Made by a program: the position numbers and the translations under genes. 64,000 nt of DNA from Deinococcus sp045062605 (lineage in GTDB: Bacteria; Deinococcota; Deinococci; Deinococcales; Deinococcaceae), in assembly GCF_045062605.1 (NCBI RefSeq), contig NZ_JBJGDW010000001.1, positions 1 to 64,000 on the forward strand, written 5' to 3'. Every line of letters begins with the position of its first letter. Position 1 is the first letter of the stretch. This document shows, in pieces, positions 1 through 10,054 of this stretch. Below the pieces are notes generated by a model. It worked only from the letters and a program-made list of their open reading frames with translations. It ran no database searches and was not told the DNA's origin.

Positions 1-299
1 CATGTCTGCCGGAAAATCGCGGCCCATAACTTGGCGCTGTTTTTTGGAGGTCTTTGATCCCCTAGCACCCGAAGTTTGGATGTAAATGAGACGCTGACGG
101 GTCGGGGCTTGTCCTGCACGCTTCACCACGCTGCCACTTAAAGGGGAGGCGCGACGCGCGGAATTGCCCCTCCAGCATCGCACTCCTGGCTTCTCTTGAG
201 GGAAGCATTTTGATTGGCGCAGCTCCGCAGGAGAGGGGTTTTCGTGGGAGCGTGCCTGACCATCTCAATCCATCAAGTCCTCTGACGCGGGCTGCCGGG
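1..299. other. Left-edge intergenic region, no gene recognised
   Basis: Nothing here reads as a convincing gene on either strand. The one structured element is a family 3 dispersed repeat at about 161-244, described separately. An ATG on the minus strand at 1-3 could begin a gene running off the left edge, but no promoter or ribosome site supports it. The stretch ends at the putative promoter of the TetR gene. Confidence 0.5.
161..244 (-). repeat. Family 3 dispersed repeat, copy A
   Basis: Read on the minus strand, this stretch matches 42527-42607 on the plus strand. Shared blocks are CCCCTCTCCTGCGGAGCTG, then a CCCTCAA-type block, GAAGCCAGGA and GGGCAATT. It is non-coding and lies between the left edge and the TetR gene. 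The two copies have diverged in the middle, as expected for an old small non-coding repeat. Confidence 0.6.
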
Positions 300-305
300 T
301 ATCAT
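300..305 (+). promoter_or_regulatory. -10 hexamer (TATCAT) of TetR gene, leaderless type
   Basis: TATCAT ends 7 nt before a GTG at 313. No Shine-Dalgarno sequence is present. The spacing matches that seen at many other starts in this window. No good -35 is visible at 17 bp. Confidence 0.45.
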
Positions 306-312
306 GCGGGGC

Positions 313-915
313 GTGACCGTCCCACTGCCGCCTGCCGCTGCCTATCCCCCCGACACCACCCGCACCCGCATTGGGCAGGAGGCGGCCCGGCTGTTCGTGG
401 CGAGCGGCTACCACGGCGTCTCCATGCGCGAGGTGGCCGAGGCGGTGGGCGTGACCAAGCCCGCGCTGTACCACCATTACGCAGATAAAGAGTCCCTGTT
501 CCTGGCGATGCTGAACGGCGCGCTGGCCGGGCTGGCGCGGCTGATCGAACACGCTTCGGCCCAGAGCGACCTGTCGGCGCAACTGGACACGCTGGTCAGC
601 GAGTTGGTGGACAGCGCCCCCGAACAGCGCGTGGGCCTTCAACTGGCCTCCGAGTTGCGGCACGTCTCGCCAGAACGCCGCAAGACCTTTGAGAACGAGT
701 ACCGCCGGATCTGGATGGGCGGCCTGAGCGCCCTGTTCGAGGCGGCCTCGGCACGCGGAGAACTGCGCACCGACATGCCGCCTCAGATGCTGACGCGGGC
801 GTTTCTGGCGCTAATCTACCCGCTGGTCACGGGCACGCCACCCGCCGATCCGCAGGGCACGGCACGGGCGCTCCTGTCGGTGTATCTGGATGGGGCCAGG
901 CCGCGCCAGGGCTAA
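313..915 (+). CDS. TetR/AcrR family transcriptional regulator
   Basis: A one-component repressor of 200 residues, normal for the family. The N-terminal helix-turn-helix is clear, with VSMREVAEAVGVTKPALYHHY followed by the typical DKESLF stretch. The C-terminal ligand-binding half is variable and gives no clue to the inducer. I chose GTG 313 rather than the ATG at 304 because a TATCAT -10 sits 7 nt upstream and would overlap the ATG. The gene converges on the DMT transporter gene, with only 21 bp between the two stops. That proximity does not by itself show it regulates the exporter, since they are not divergent. The family call is firm; the target is unknown. Confidence 0.9.
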   Translation: MTVPLPPAAAYPPDTTRTRIGQEAARLFVASGYHGVSMREVAEAVGVTKPALYHHYADKESLFLAMLNGALAGLARLIEHASAQSDLSAQLDTLVSELVDSAPEQRVGLQLASELRHVSPERRKTFENEYRRIWMGGLSALFEAASARGELRTDMPPQMLTRAFLALIYPLVTGTPPADPQGTARALLSVYLDGARPRQG

Positions 916-936
916 GTGAAACGGTCCTTCCCGGCT

Positions 937-1920
937 TTACGGCAGAGGAGGGGATTTTTCCTTGCAGCCCTGAATTCTTCCCTGTGTGTCCAGCGGCTTT
1001 CTGACCCGTTTCGGTTCCGGCCAGTTGGCCAGCGTTGCCCCAATCAGGATGACGGCGGCCATGCCCCACACGCTGGCAGGCAGCCGCTCGCGCAGTAGCG
1101 CAGCACTGAGGGTCAAGGCAATCACTGGGGCCAGCGCCTGCCATACGCTGGTCCGGGCCGCTCCCAGCACCTGCGCCCCGCTGGCCCAGGCCAGGTAGGC
1201 GACGACATTGGCTCCCAGCGCGCTGAAACCGATGCCCAGCCACGCCGCCGCTGGCACGCCTGTGCCCTTCAAGCCCGCGAATTGAAGATGCGGCAGGGCG
1301 TACAGCAGGTACGGTACGCTGCCCAGCGCCAGACTGAAGGCCACGAAAGGCAGGGTGCCCAGCCGCGCCGACAGCGGACGGTTGAATAGCGTGTACAGCG
1401 CCCAGACCACCCCGGCGGCCAGCAGCCACAGCAGCCCCGTGGGCGTAACCGACACCCCCGGCACACGGGTCAGCGCCAGCAGGCCCAGCAGCCCGGCGAA
1501 AGCTACAGCCACGCCCAGCCCCTGACGCCGGGTAAAGCTCTGGCCCAGCAACAGACCCAGCGGCAGCACCAGCACGGGCACCAGCCCGTTGACCAGTCCC
1601 GCCACCCCTGCCGGATTCAGCTCGATTCCAGTCAAAAAGAATGCCTGAAACAGCGTGTTGCCCAGCAGGCCCACCCCCGCCACCGTCAGCCATGTGCGGG
1701 CGTCCCAGCGCGGCCAGCCGTGGGCACGCACTGCCAGCGTGACCAGCACGGTTCCGGCGGTCAGCACGCGCACGGTGTTGGTGGTCTCGGCGTTCAGGAC
1801 GCCCAGCACGGCTTTGAGGGCCACCACGTTTGCGCCCCACAGGAACACGGTTAGCAACACGCCGAGCAGGGCCAGCCGAATCTGCCGCTCAGAAGGGGCC
1901 GGGGAAGAATGAACCGTCAC
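937..1920 (-). CDS. EamA/DMT superfamily transporter
   Basis: An inner-membrane drug/metabolite transporter of 327 residues. Two EamA halves are visible, each with about five hydrophobic helices. The first begins LLTVFLWGANVVALKAVLG, and the second includes LLAAGVVWALYTLFNRPL. Substrates of this superfamily vary widely (amino acids, nucleotides, drugs) and cannot be read from sequence. GTG 1920 is chosen because a TATGCT hexamer at 1928-1933 lies 7 nt upstream, the leaderless arrangement; starts at 1932 or 1968 would fall on or upstream of that promoter. The tail after the last helix is short and charged. The gene is convergent with the TetR gene and separated from the S41 protease gene by 132 bp. 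Confidence 0.88.
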   Translation of the reverse strand: MTVHSSPAPSERQIRLALLGVLLTVFLWGANVVALKAVLGVLNAETTNTVRVLTAGTVLVTLAVRAHGWPRWDARTWLTVAGVGLLGNTLFQAFFLTGIELNPAGVAGLVNGLVPVLVLPLGLLLGQSFTRRQGLGVAVAFAGLLGLLALTRVPGVSVTPTGLLWLLAAGVVWALYTLFNRPLSARLGTLPFVAFSLALGSVPYLLYALPHLQFAGLKGTGVPAAAWLGIGFSALGANVVAYLAWASGAQVLGAARTSVWQALAPVIALTLSAALLRERLPASVWGMAAVILIGATLANWPEPKRVRKPLDTQGRIQGCKEKSPPLP

Positions 1921-2052
1921 AGAAGCGAGCATACGCCCCAGGCCCACCGCAGCCTCAGCCGCACGCACGCCCCGGCATTCCGCGCGGCTCAGTCGAGGAG
2001 CTATGCCCGCTGGCGCCTTCCGGCCTTCAGATGTTCAGACCCCGGGACATCC

Positions 2053-3327
2053 TCACCTCGCCGCCTGCGCCGCCAGCGCTTGCAGAGCGGCCTCCAGCGT
2101 GACATCCCGGCCCTGTTCGGTCAGCGCCACGATGTCGCCGGGGGCCAGCACGTCGGGCGTGATGGTGTCGGGCAACGCCTCGCCCTTCTCGTTGAAGGCG
2201 CGCAGGACCGTCACCGAGACCACACCGCCGTCAGGAAGCGGATCGAAGACCACGCCGCTGTTGCCCACACCACGCGTCTTCTCGCCCACGGCGATGGCCC
2301 CGGCCCGCTGCGCGTAATAGGTAAAGACCTCGGCGCACGAGGCGGTGTTCGGCCCCACCAGCACGGCCACTGGCCCTTTCCAGACGGCGCTGCCGGGCGG
2401 AATGGTCTTCATGTTCAAGAAATTGCCGCGCGTGCCGTTGACACCGGTAAAGCTATATGTGGACAGCCTGCCGTTGTAGCGGGTCTGGGACTTGTACTCC
2501 ACCGGGGCAAAGACGCTGGCGGCGGCCACGCACTCGGTCAGGCTGCCGCCGCCGTTGTAGCGCAGGTCCACGATCAGCTCGCGCGCGCCCGCCGCCTCCG
2601 CTTCCTTCAGGCGGGCCAGGAACAATTGAGAAGCGTCGCTGGGCAGAAAAGTGGGATACGAGATCACCGCCACCTTGCCGTCTGTCCCCGTCCAGGCCAG
2701 GGTGGGCACGTCGCGGGCCAGCAGGGACTGGGTGTTCAGGCTCAGGGTCAGATCCGGGCTGGCGGGCCGCCTGACGCTCACGCGGATAGGCTGGGCTGCC
2801 CGCTCCAGCCGGATAAAGTCGTTGGGGCCGACGGGCGCGTTCTCGCCGCCGCGTTTGCCCGCGGCCTCGCCATTGACGGTGGTGACCAGATCGAAGACGC
2901 GCAGGCCCTCGGCCTCGGCGGGGCTACCGGGGATGATCGAGACCACCAGCAGGCCGCCCTCGGCGCGTGCCAGCCGCGCCCCGGTGCGCTGAACCGCCAG
3001 ATCCTGCGTGACCTCGCGCAGCCGCTCGGCCCCCTCCGGGTCACGGACGTTGGTGTGGGCGTCGCCAAATTCCTTGAACAGGTCAGTCAGGACATCACGG
3101 CCCGTGGCATACGAACACGCGTCGCCCTGATTCGAACAGCGCACGCGCAGCAGGGCGTCGTATTTCTCGCTCAGGGCTTTTAAATCCGCCGTAGACCAGC
3201 CGTAATACTCGCGCGCAACCTGCCGCGTGGCCGACTGGAACAGGTCACTGGCCGGACTGGCCCCCGCCACGGGCAGGGCGAGCAGCAACGCCAGAAACAG
3301 CGCACGCGGAAAGCGGTGAAGAGGCAC
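2053..3327 (-). CDS. Secreted S41 family (C-terminal processing-type) peptidase
   Basis: A serine protease of the tail-specific/CtpA class, 424 residues. The N-terminus FPRALFLALLLALPVAG is a signal peptide, so the enzyme should act outside the inner membrane. A PDZ-like segment occupies about residues 100-170 (ARAEGGLLVVSIIPGSPAEAEGL). The S41 core shows LIVDLRYNGGG, then NTASCAEVF with the nucleophilic serine, and GEKTRG with the catalytic lysine. GTG 3327 is used: TACGCT lies 5 nt upstream at 3333-3338 and no ribosome site is seen. It reads in the same direction as the large TPR protein gene, 128 bp downstream of it. Substrates are unknown. Confidence 0.9.
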   Translation of the reverse strand: MPLHRFPRALFLALLLALPVAGASPASDLFQSATRQVAREYYGWSTADLKALSEKYDALLRVRCSNQGDACSYATGRDVLTDLFKEFGDAHTNVRDPEGAERLREVTQDLAVQRTGARLARAEGGLLVVSIIPGSPAEAEGLRVFDLVTTVNGEAAGKRGGENAPVGPNDFIRLERAAQPIRVSVRRPASPDLTLSLNTQSLLARDVPTLAWTGTDGKVAVISYPTFLPSDASQLFLARLKEAEAAGARELIVDLRYNGGGSLTECVAAASVFAPVEYKSQTRYNGRLSTYSFTGVNGTRGNFLNMKTIPPGSAVWKGPVAVLVGPNTASCAEVFTYYAQRAGAIAVGEKTRGVGNSGVVFDPLPDGGVVSVTVLRAFNEKGEALPDTITPDVLAPGDIVALTEQGRDVTLEAALQALAAQAAR

Positions 3328-3455
3328 ACCTCAGCGTAATCCCCCGCAGGTGGGAGGCGTGAGGGGCGCGGTTTCAATCTACGGGCGGCGCGGCACCGAA
3401 AGCCAGTGGAGTGCGGTAAATTCAGACCGTCAGCAGATCCAGGAGATGTTCAGTC

Positions 3456-6368
3456 TCACGGTGAAAACGGCCCAGATAAAGATTCGCCCTCACCCATTTC
3501 CAGCAGCCACAGGGCGTCGCCGGAGCGCAGATGGGCTTGGGCTTCGGCGCGCGGGCCGTGCAGACTTCGGAGCAGGGGCCACGCATCTCCCCCAGCTTCC
3601 AGCACCCGTCCCAGCGCCCGCCACACGCCCGCACGGAAGGGGGCCAGCGCCAGGTCTGCCAGCGCGGCGCGCAGCCAACGGATCGTCTGTGGGCCGTCAC
3701 CGATGGTCAGGGCGGCCTCCAGCGTCAGCAGTTGCGCCTGCAAGCCAGGATCGGGCAGGTCGTCCAGCCCCGGTTGCACGCGGCGCAGCAGGGCGTGGGC
3801 GCGGTTCAGATCGGCCAGCGCCTCGGCGGGAAGGCCTGCGCGCCACTGGACCTCGGCGCGCATGGCGCGGGCCTGGGCTTCCTCGTAGGGGTGGGCGGCC
3901 AGGTCTAGGGCGCGGGCCACGCAGTCCAGCGCCGCCGCCGGGTGGGGTTCGGCCAGCGCACGGCTGAGATGCATGTCGAACAGCAGGATGCTGTCGCGGT
4001 CACTTCCGGTCGTAGCCTCTGCAATCAGGCCGTCCAGCAGCGCGCGGGCCTGCTGCAAATCAGGGTGATCCCGCAGCGGGCCGAGCAGGGGTTGCAGGTA
4101 TGCGCCGCCCAGCCCGCGCGTCAGGTAAGCCAGGGCCACGCGGTAGTGGGTGCGGCGCTGACGGTACTGGACCTCGGCGGGGCGGGCGCTGCGGCCTGTC
4201 AGCAGGGCCAGCGCCTGGGCAGAGGCTGCCAGGGCGTCGTTCGGGCGACCCAGCGCCAGCAGCAGCGGAATCCCCTCCGAGAGCAGACGGGCGCGGGGCA
4301 CCCCATCGGCGTGACGGCGCGGATCGGGGGGCAGCAGGGCCAGGGCGCGGTTCAGGGTGGCATGGGCCTCCTGCACTAGCCCCAGACGGCGCAGGGCGGT
4401 GGCGCTGCGGGCCAGCACGCGGGCGCGTTCCTCATTGCCTGCCCCTGCCGCTTCCAGCCTGATCACGGCGTCACGCAGGGCCACCAGTGCGGCGGCAGGC
4501 TGGCCCAGGCGCAGGCGCAGATCGCCTTCCTGATAGCGGGCACGCGCGGAGAGCAGTGGGCTGGAAGGCGGCACCGAGGCCAGGGCCTCCAGCGCCTCGT
4601 CCCAGCGCCCGGCGTCCTTGGCGATCAATCCGCGCCACAGCCCCGCGCGGGGGCCACCCACTGCCGCACGCGGGTCCATGACAGCGCGGGTGGCGGCCTC
4701 CAGATCACCCGCCCAGCGGGCCAGGGCCGCCTGCACCAGCAGCGCGTCGGCGCAGGCCGTGACCGCCCACGGGTCACGCATGGGCAGGGCGGAGGAAAGC
4801 AGGGCGGACACCTCCGGGTGGGCCAGTTGCTCTGCCGCCGCCGCCATATTCCCGGCTTCCAGGCTGCTCTCGGCCAGCTTGACCCGCGCCCAGGCCCGCA
4901 CCGGGGGACGCGTGGCCTCCAGCAGCGTGAACAGGGCGTCGCGCAGCCCCGAATCGTGGTAATCACCCCGGCCCGCGTGGTGGCGCACCACCGCCCCCGC
5001 CAGATCGTCGCGGGTCTCCCCCACCGCGCCGTGGCGGATAGACGGCCACAACAGCGGCAGCCAACGCGCGTCGTCGGGTTGCGCGCGGATGTGGGCCGAC
5101 AGCGCCGCCCATTCCTTCAGAGCGGTCAGCGCGGCCAGTCGAACGGGGCGCTCTCCCTCAGCTACCAGCTCGGCCAGTCGGCGCAACGCTCCTGCGCGGT
5201 CTGCCTGACTTACCCCATCCCAGGCGGCGCGCAGGGCGGGCGTGGGGGTCCAGCCCAGCGCGTCCGAACCGGCCAGCAGGGCGCGGGCATGGGGCGGCAA
5301 TTGCCGGAATTCAGTGCCCAGCGCGGCCCGCAGCAGTTCGGGCGACCAGGGGAGGACGGGAGAATGGACTGAACTCAGATCGAGCGCCGCCGTCGCCCCC
5401 GCCAGCCGCCGGATGTCGGGGTCCGTCAGCAGTTCCGGAACGTCCGCGTCCGTCTGGCCTCCGCGCAGGCGCACCAGCAGGCTCAGTCGGTCCAGATGGC
5501 GTCCGGTTTCGGCCACCAGTGAATCGGCCTCCGCACGGGCGATACCCAGACGGGCCATCAGGTAGCCGCGCGCCTCGGCTGGGGTGGGGGGGTGCAGGGC
5601 GATGGTCTCGGGCTGTGGCAGGCCAAGACCATCGGCAGAAACCTTCTCCAGCGCCAGCAGCACGGCCAGCCCTGGCGGCGCGGCGGCCAGCAGGTGTTCG
5701 GCGGCCCAGCGTGCCGGGGAAATCACCAAGCCGTCGGCGCTGCGGGGCGGGCCACCCGCAAAACCCAGATCATCGGTCACGCGCACCAGCAGCGTGCCGG
5801 ACGCCGGAAGCTGACGGCGCGCGGCCTCCATCTGCGCCGCCGCGAGCTGCGCGTAGGCCGTGCCGGGCGTGGCCTCCAGCCCCAGCAAGTCGCCTGCCTC
5901 GCCGGACAGAAATAGCCTTTTTACGGGAAGTCCAGCCTCGCGCAAAGCCGCGTCCAGGCTGTCCAGTAGCACGGTTTTGCCTGCCCCCGCCCGGCCAGTC
6001 ACGATCAGCCGGGGCGCGCGGCCCGCCCGCACCCCGGCCAGGAATTGGCGGTAGGCCCGCTTCTTGCTGCGGCCCAGCAGTTCCAGTTCGGCGGGCGGAG
6101 GGGAAGATGCGGAGACCGGCGACGGTTCGGGCAACACCCGGCCCGCCGCAGCCGCCAGCTCAGTCAGGATGGCACGCAGGATTTCCCGGTCCACCACCGT
6201 GCCGATGTCGCGGTAGATGATGTTCCGCACCGCCGCGCCCCCGGCCCCACGCGCGCGCATCTCGGTTTCCAGCCAGCGCAGACTGCCACGCCGCACCGCC
6301 ACACCCCCGCCGCCAGCTTCCGGGGGCAGGTGGGCGCGCAGGTCAGCCAGCACCGCCTTATAATTCAC
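3456..6368 (-). CDS. Large P-loop NTPase with TPR-like helical repeats (STAND-like)
   Basis: About 970 residues. An N-terminal segment of about 120 residues of unknown fold precedes a P-loop GRAGAGKT (about residues 125-132). A hydrophobic strand ending in Asp-Asp (TLLVRVTDDLGF) is a plausible Walker B. The second half, from about residue 450, is built of Ala/Leu-rich helical pairs typical of TPR arrays (for example ALVALRDAVIRLEAAGAGNEERARV). This architecture fits STAND-type signalling ATPases such as the MalT class, but no DNA-binding or effector domain is recognisable. The start is uncertain. GTG 6368 is preferred, with TAAGCT 10 nt upstream; the TTG at 6446 lies within the promoter of the divergent neighbour. 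Function unknown. Confidence 0.72.
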   Translation of the reverse strand: MNYKAVLADLRAHLPPEAGGGGVAVRRGSLRWLETEMRARGAGGAAVRNIIYRDIGTVVDREILRAILTELAAAAGRVLPEPSPVSASSPPPAELELLGRSKKRAYRQFLAGVRAGRAPRLIVTGRAGAGKTVLLDSLDAALREAGLPVKRLFLSGEAGDLLGLEATPGTAYAQLAAAQMEAARRQLPASGTLLVRVTDDLGFAGGPPRSADGLVISPARWAAEHLLAAAPPGLAVLLALEKVSADGLGLPQPETIALHPPTPAEARGYLMARLGIARAEADSLVAETGRHLDRLSLLVRLRGGQTDADVPELLTDPDIRRLAGATAALDLSSVHSPVLPWSPELLRAALGTEFRQLPPHARALLAGSDALGWTPTPALRAAWDGVSQADRAGALRRLAELVAEGERPVRLAALTALKEWAALSAHIRAQPDDARWLPLLWPSIRHGAVGETRDDLAGAVVRHHAGRGDYHDSGLRDALFTLLEATRPPVRAWARVKLAESSLEAGNMAAAAEQLAHPEVSALLSSALPMRDPWAVTACADALLVQAALARWAGDLEAATRAVMDPRAAVGGPRAGLWRGLIAKDAGRWDEALEALASVPPSSPLLSARARYQEGDLRLRLGQPAAALVALRDAVIRLEAAGAGNEERARVLARSATALRRLGLVQEAHATLNRALALLPPDPRRHADGVPRARLLSEGIPLLLALGRPNDALAASAQALALLTGRSARPAEVQYRQRRTHYRVALAYLTRGLGGAYLQPLLGPLRDHPDLQQARALLDGLIAEATTGSDRDSILLFDMHLSRALAEPHPAAALDCVARALDLAAHPYEEAQARAMRAEVQWRAGLPAEALADLNRAHALLRRVQPGLDDLPDPGLQAQLLTLEAALTIGDGPQTIRWLRAALADLALAPFRAGVWRALGRVLEAGGDAWPLLRSLHGPRAEAQAHLRSGDALWLLEMGEGESLSGPFSP

Positions 6369-6449
6369 AATGGTTCTCAGCTTAGCATCTACGGGCGCAA
6401 AATAGACCCGGTGCAGAAAAGAGCCGGGGCAGCGTTCCTGACGCAAAGA

Positions 6450-6479
6450 TCAACAATCCAGGCCCCTGCTGTGTATACT
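6450..6479 (+). promoter_or_regulatory. Sigma-70-type promoter of the secreted TPR gene
   Basis: TCAACA at 6450-6455 and TATACT at 6474-6479 are separated by 18 bp. Transcription would begin near 6486, giving a leader of about 70 nt before the ATG at 6556, consistent with the Shine-Dalgarno sequence seen there. Confidence 0.6.
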
Positions 6480-6555
6480 CGGCACAGCTTTCAATCCATG
6501 TTCCCTTCTTTGACAACACTGTCCTGGCCACCCGCGTGGCCCCCGGAGAATCCCT

Positions 6556-7260
6556 ATGCGTAAACCCATGCTGACCGCCGCCCTGACCGCCACCCTCGTG
6601 GCCACCGCCGCCTCTGCCCAGAGCCAGGGAGCCGCCCAGGCCCTCTACGATTCGGGCAAATGGCAGGAAGCCGCCGCCTCTGCCGCCGCCCTGAACACCA
6701 GCGCGGGCCTGGCCCTGGCCGCCGAGGCCACCACCGCCGGGGCCAGCATGGTGCCCGACGCCCAGAAAAAAGCCCTGTTCCAGAAGGCCCAGGACTACGC
6801 CAGCAGTGCGATTGCCAAAGACAAGAACAACGCCGACGCCTACTTTGAGCTGGCCCGCGCACAGGGCCGTCTGGCGCAGTTCTCGGGCATCCTGCAAAGC
6901 CTGGGGCTGGCCGGGGACATGAAGAAGAACCTGGATCAGGCCATCAAGCTCAATCCCAATCTGGCCGGGGCCTACGTGGCGCTGGGCCTGTGGAACTCCA
7001 ATCTGGATGAGAAGGGCTTCATCGCCCGCCGCGCCACCGGGGCCGATAAGAACCAGATCGCCCCCAACTTCGAGAAGGCCATCGCGCTGGAGCCGAACGT
7101 GGCCGTCCATCACATCGAATATGCCAACGCCCTGATCCTTCAGAAGAAAAAGGCCGAAGCCGCCGCCGAACTCCAGAAGGCCATCGCCATGCCCGCCGAC
7201 ACCTTCTGGCAGAAGCGCGATCTGGACGCGGCAAAGAAGACGCTGGCTGGCCTGAAGTAG
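6556..7260 (+). CDS. Secreted TPR-containing protein
   Basis: 234 residues with a clear signal peptide (MLTAALTATLVATAASA, cleavage before QSQG). The mature part is Ala-rich and helical. At least two TPR-like units are readable: KALFQKAQDYASSAIAKDKNN followed by ADAYFELARAQGRL, and NFEKAIALEPNVAVHHIEYANAL. The protein probably acts as a periplasmic scaffold. Unlike many neighbours it has a Shine-Dalgarno sequence (GGAG, 7 nt before ATG) and an upstream promoter at 6450-6479. It is divergent from the large TPR/NTPase gene, and a shared process is possible but unproven. A long perfect inverted repeat follows the stop codon. Confidence 0.82.
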   Translation: MRKPMLTAALTATLVATAASAQSQGAAQALYDSGKWQEAAASAAALNTSAGLALAAEATTAGASMVPDAQKKALFQKAQDYASSAIAKDKNNADAYFELARAQGRLAQFSGILQSLGLAGDMKKNLDQAIKLNPNLAGAYVALGLWNSNLDEKGFIARRATGADKNQIAPNFEKAIALEPNVAVHHIEYANALILQKKKAEAAAELQKAIAMPADTFWQKRDLDAAKKTLAGLK

Positions 7261-7275
7261 AAGTAAAGGTACGGG

Positions 7276-7330
7276 CAAGTGGGCGCGGCATGCGGCGGAA
7301 GCAGATTCCCCGGCGTGCCGCGCCCACTTG
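7276..7330 (+). terminator. Perfect 15-bp inverted repeat, probable terminator
   Basis: CAAGTGGGCGCGGCA (7276-7290) is perfectly complementary to 7316-7330, with a 25-nt loop. It begins 15 bp after the secreted TPR stop codon. There is no T-run, so it may be an intrinsic terminator of the T-poor kind or an mRNA-stabilising stem. Confidence 0.55.
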
Positions 7331-7425
7331 TGGCCGAGTGGAATGCAGAACAGAGCATCCTCCTCAAGCCTCTCGATCCCCAGGCCATTTGGCATCTATC
7401 TCCCTCTCTCCACCACCGGGCACGC

Positions 7426-7431
7426 TAAATT
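7426..7431 (+). promoter_or_regulatory. -10 hexamer (TAAATT) of PhzF gene, leaderless type
   Basis: TAAATT ends 7 nt before the ATG at 7439, with no Shine-Dalgarno sequence between. It decides the start against upstream in-frame codons. Confidence 0.6.
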
Positions 7432-7438
7432 GATCCGT

Positions 7439-8344
7439 ATGATCGCCTACAGCGAGGTCAGCGCCTTCACCAGCACGCCGGGCCAGGGCAACCGCGCGGG
7501 CGTGGTGCTGGACGCCTCTGCGCTGAGCGAAGCCGAGATGCGCGAACTGGCCGCCTTCCTGGGCGCGCCCGAAACCGTCTTTGTCACGCGCATGTCTGTC
7601 ACCCACACGGGCCACTCTGCCGTGCAGGTGCGCTACTTCACGCCCACGCAGGAGGTGGAATTCTGCGGCCACGCCACGCTGGCGCTGGGGCTGATGCTGG
7701 CCCAGGCCGGACACTGGCGCGGCGGGGCGTTGGAGCTGGAGACCCTGGCGGGCTGCGTGCCCCTGCAACTGCTCAGCGAGGCGGGCGTGCCCCATCAGGT
7801 CTGGATGCGCCAGCAACGCCATGAAATCCGCCCCGTGCCCACCAGTCTGCGCGCCGAACTGGCCGAGGCGCTGGGCATCGACGCCCGCATGATCCACCGA
7901 GGACTGCCGCTGGCCGCCGCCAGCACGGGTCTGTGGAGCGTCTTCGTACCGCTGTTGGACCCGGTGGTCCTGGACGCGCTGGAACCCGATCTGGAGCGGA
8001 TTGCCATGCTCAGCGGGGCGCTGGACGTGGGCAGCGTCTACGCCTACGCGCCGATGGGCGTCAACCGTTTCGCAGCGCGCGACTTCGCCCCCGCGCTGGG
8101 CATCCCGGAAGATCCAGTGACTGGCAGCGCGGGCGGAGCCTTGATGGCGCTGCTGGCCCACGGGGGCCGCCTGCCGGTGCGTGCCGGGCGGGCCTGTGGC
8201 GTGATCTATCAGGGCCACGCGCTGGGCACCCCCGGCGAGGTGGAGGTGGAGGTGGAAATGCGCGGCGACACGGTAGTGGCCGTCCACGTCGGCGGCTGCG
8301 CGGTGCTGGAACGGGAAGGGGTGTGGAAGAGGGAGGGGCGTTAG
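7439..8344 (+). CDS. PhzF family isomerase/epimerase-like protein
   Basis: 301 residues, the usual length for the family. It shows the N-terminal strand with TPGQGNRAGVVLDA (canonical GNPLAVV region), the central EVEFCGHATLA motif and the C-terminal EDPVTGSAGGAL motif. PhzF proteins share the diaminopimelate epimerase fold. The founding member isomerises a phenazine precursor, but most relatives have no known substrate, and no phenazine genes are nearby. The ATG at 7439 is supported by a leaderless -10 at 7426-7431. The gene stands alone and converges on aceA, with a strong hairpin between. Confidence 0.9.
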   Translation: MIAYSEVSAFTSTPGQGNRAGVVLDASALSEAEMRELAAFLGAPETVFVTRMSVTHTGHSAVQVRYFTPTQEVEFCGHATLALGLMLAQAGHWRGGALELETLAGCVPLQLLSEAGVPHQVWMRQQRHEIRPVPTSLRAELAEALGIDARMIHRGLPLAAASTGLWSVFVPLLDPVVLDALEPDLERIAMLSGALDVGSVYAYAPMGVNRFAARDFAPALGIPEDPVTGSAGGALMALLAHGGRLPVRAGRACGVIYQGHALGTPGEVEVEVEMRGDTVVAVHVGGCAVLEREGVWKREGR

Positions 8345-8408
8345 GAGGCGGGTTTTTGCGCTCAGGGCCCCTTGTTTTCAAGCACGACAAATTTCCAAAC
8401 ACAGCAAA

Positions 8409-8440
8409 GAGGGGAAGCCGAAGATTCCGGCTTCCCCTTC
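8409..8440 (+). terminator. Hairpin between convergent PhzF and aceA genes
   Basis: GGGGAAGCCG (8411-8420) pairs perfectly with CGGCTTCCCC (8428-8437) across a 7-nt loop. Weakly T-rich sequence flanks the stem on both strands (TTCTG on plus, TCTTTG on minus), so it could terminate both converging transcripts. Confidence 0.65.
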
Positions 8441-8461
8441 TGATTGCAATTGCCGAAGCTC

Positions 8462-8596
8462 ATACGGATTCCGTTTGTTTCGTGTAGAAATCGGGACAGC
8501 GCCGATTCCCACACTCCACGTCCGGCATCCGTTTCCCTCCTTCTCGCTCCGCTCGGATTACGGGTGTTTTTCAACACCCTTTAATCGGAGTCCGTA

Positions 8597-8599
<3 letters not shown>
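8462..8599. repeat. Family 1 MITE-like dispersed repeat, copy 1
   Basis: About 138 bp bounded by imperfect inverted ends: ATACGGATTCCG at 8462-8473 and CGGAGTCCGTAT at 8586-8597, with one mismatch. It shares ends and the internal CTCGCTCCGCTCGGAT block with the copy at 60924-61063. The right terminus, read on the minus strand, begins TGATACGG, and its TGA is the stop codon of aceA. It has no coding capacity and resembles the small non-coding repeats described in Deinococcus genomes. Confidence 0.75.
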
Positions 8600-9928
<1,329 letters not shown>

Positions 9929-10054
9929 GTCGGTTCTCCTGAGGGTATGGAAGGCGGTCCCCGTCCCTTCCGGGGGAGGTGGCTGGGTGGGAAGCATTGG
10001 ATTCCCGTTGGTGCTGTAGAGACAGTGTGCGGGACGCGGGCACGGCAAAGAGGC

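Noticed and set aside
304..2052. TetR gene as local repressor of the DMT exporter
   Set aside because: The genes are convergent, not divergent, and no operator-like palindrome overlaps the exporter promoter.
1909..3183. 424-codon frame antisense to the S41 peptidase
   Set aside because: The minus strand has a signal peptide, PDZ and catalytic Ser/Lys; this frame is compositionally a shadow.
3456..7260. Large NTPase plus secreted TPR protein as a two-gene defence system
   Set aside because: They are divergent, not an operon, the second is exported, and no nuclease, TIR or protease effector is present.
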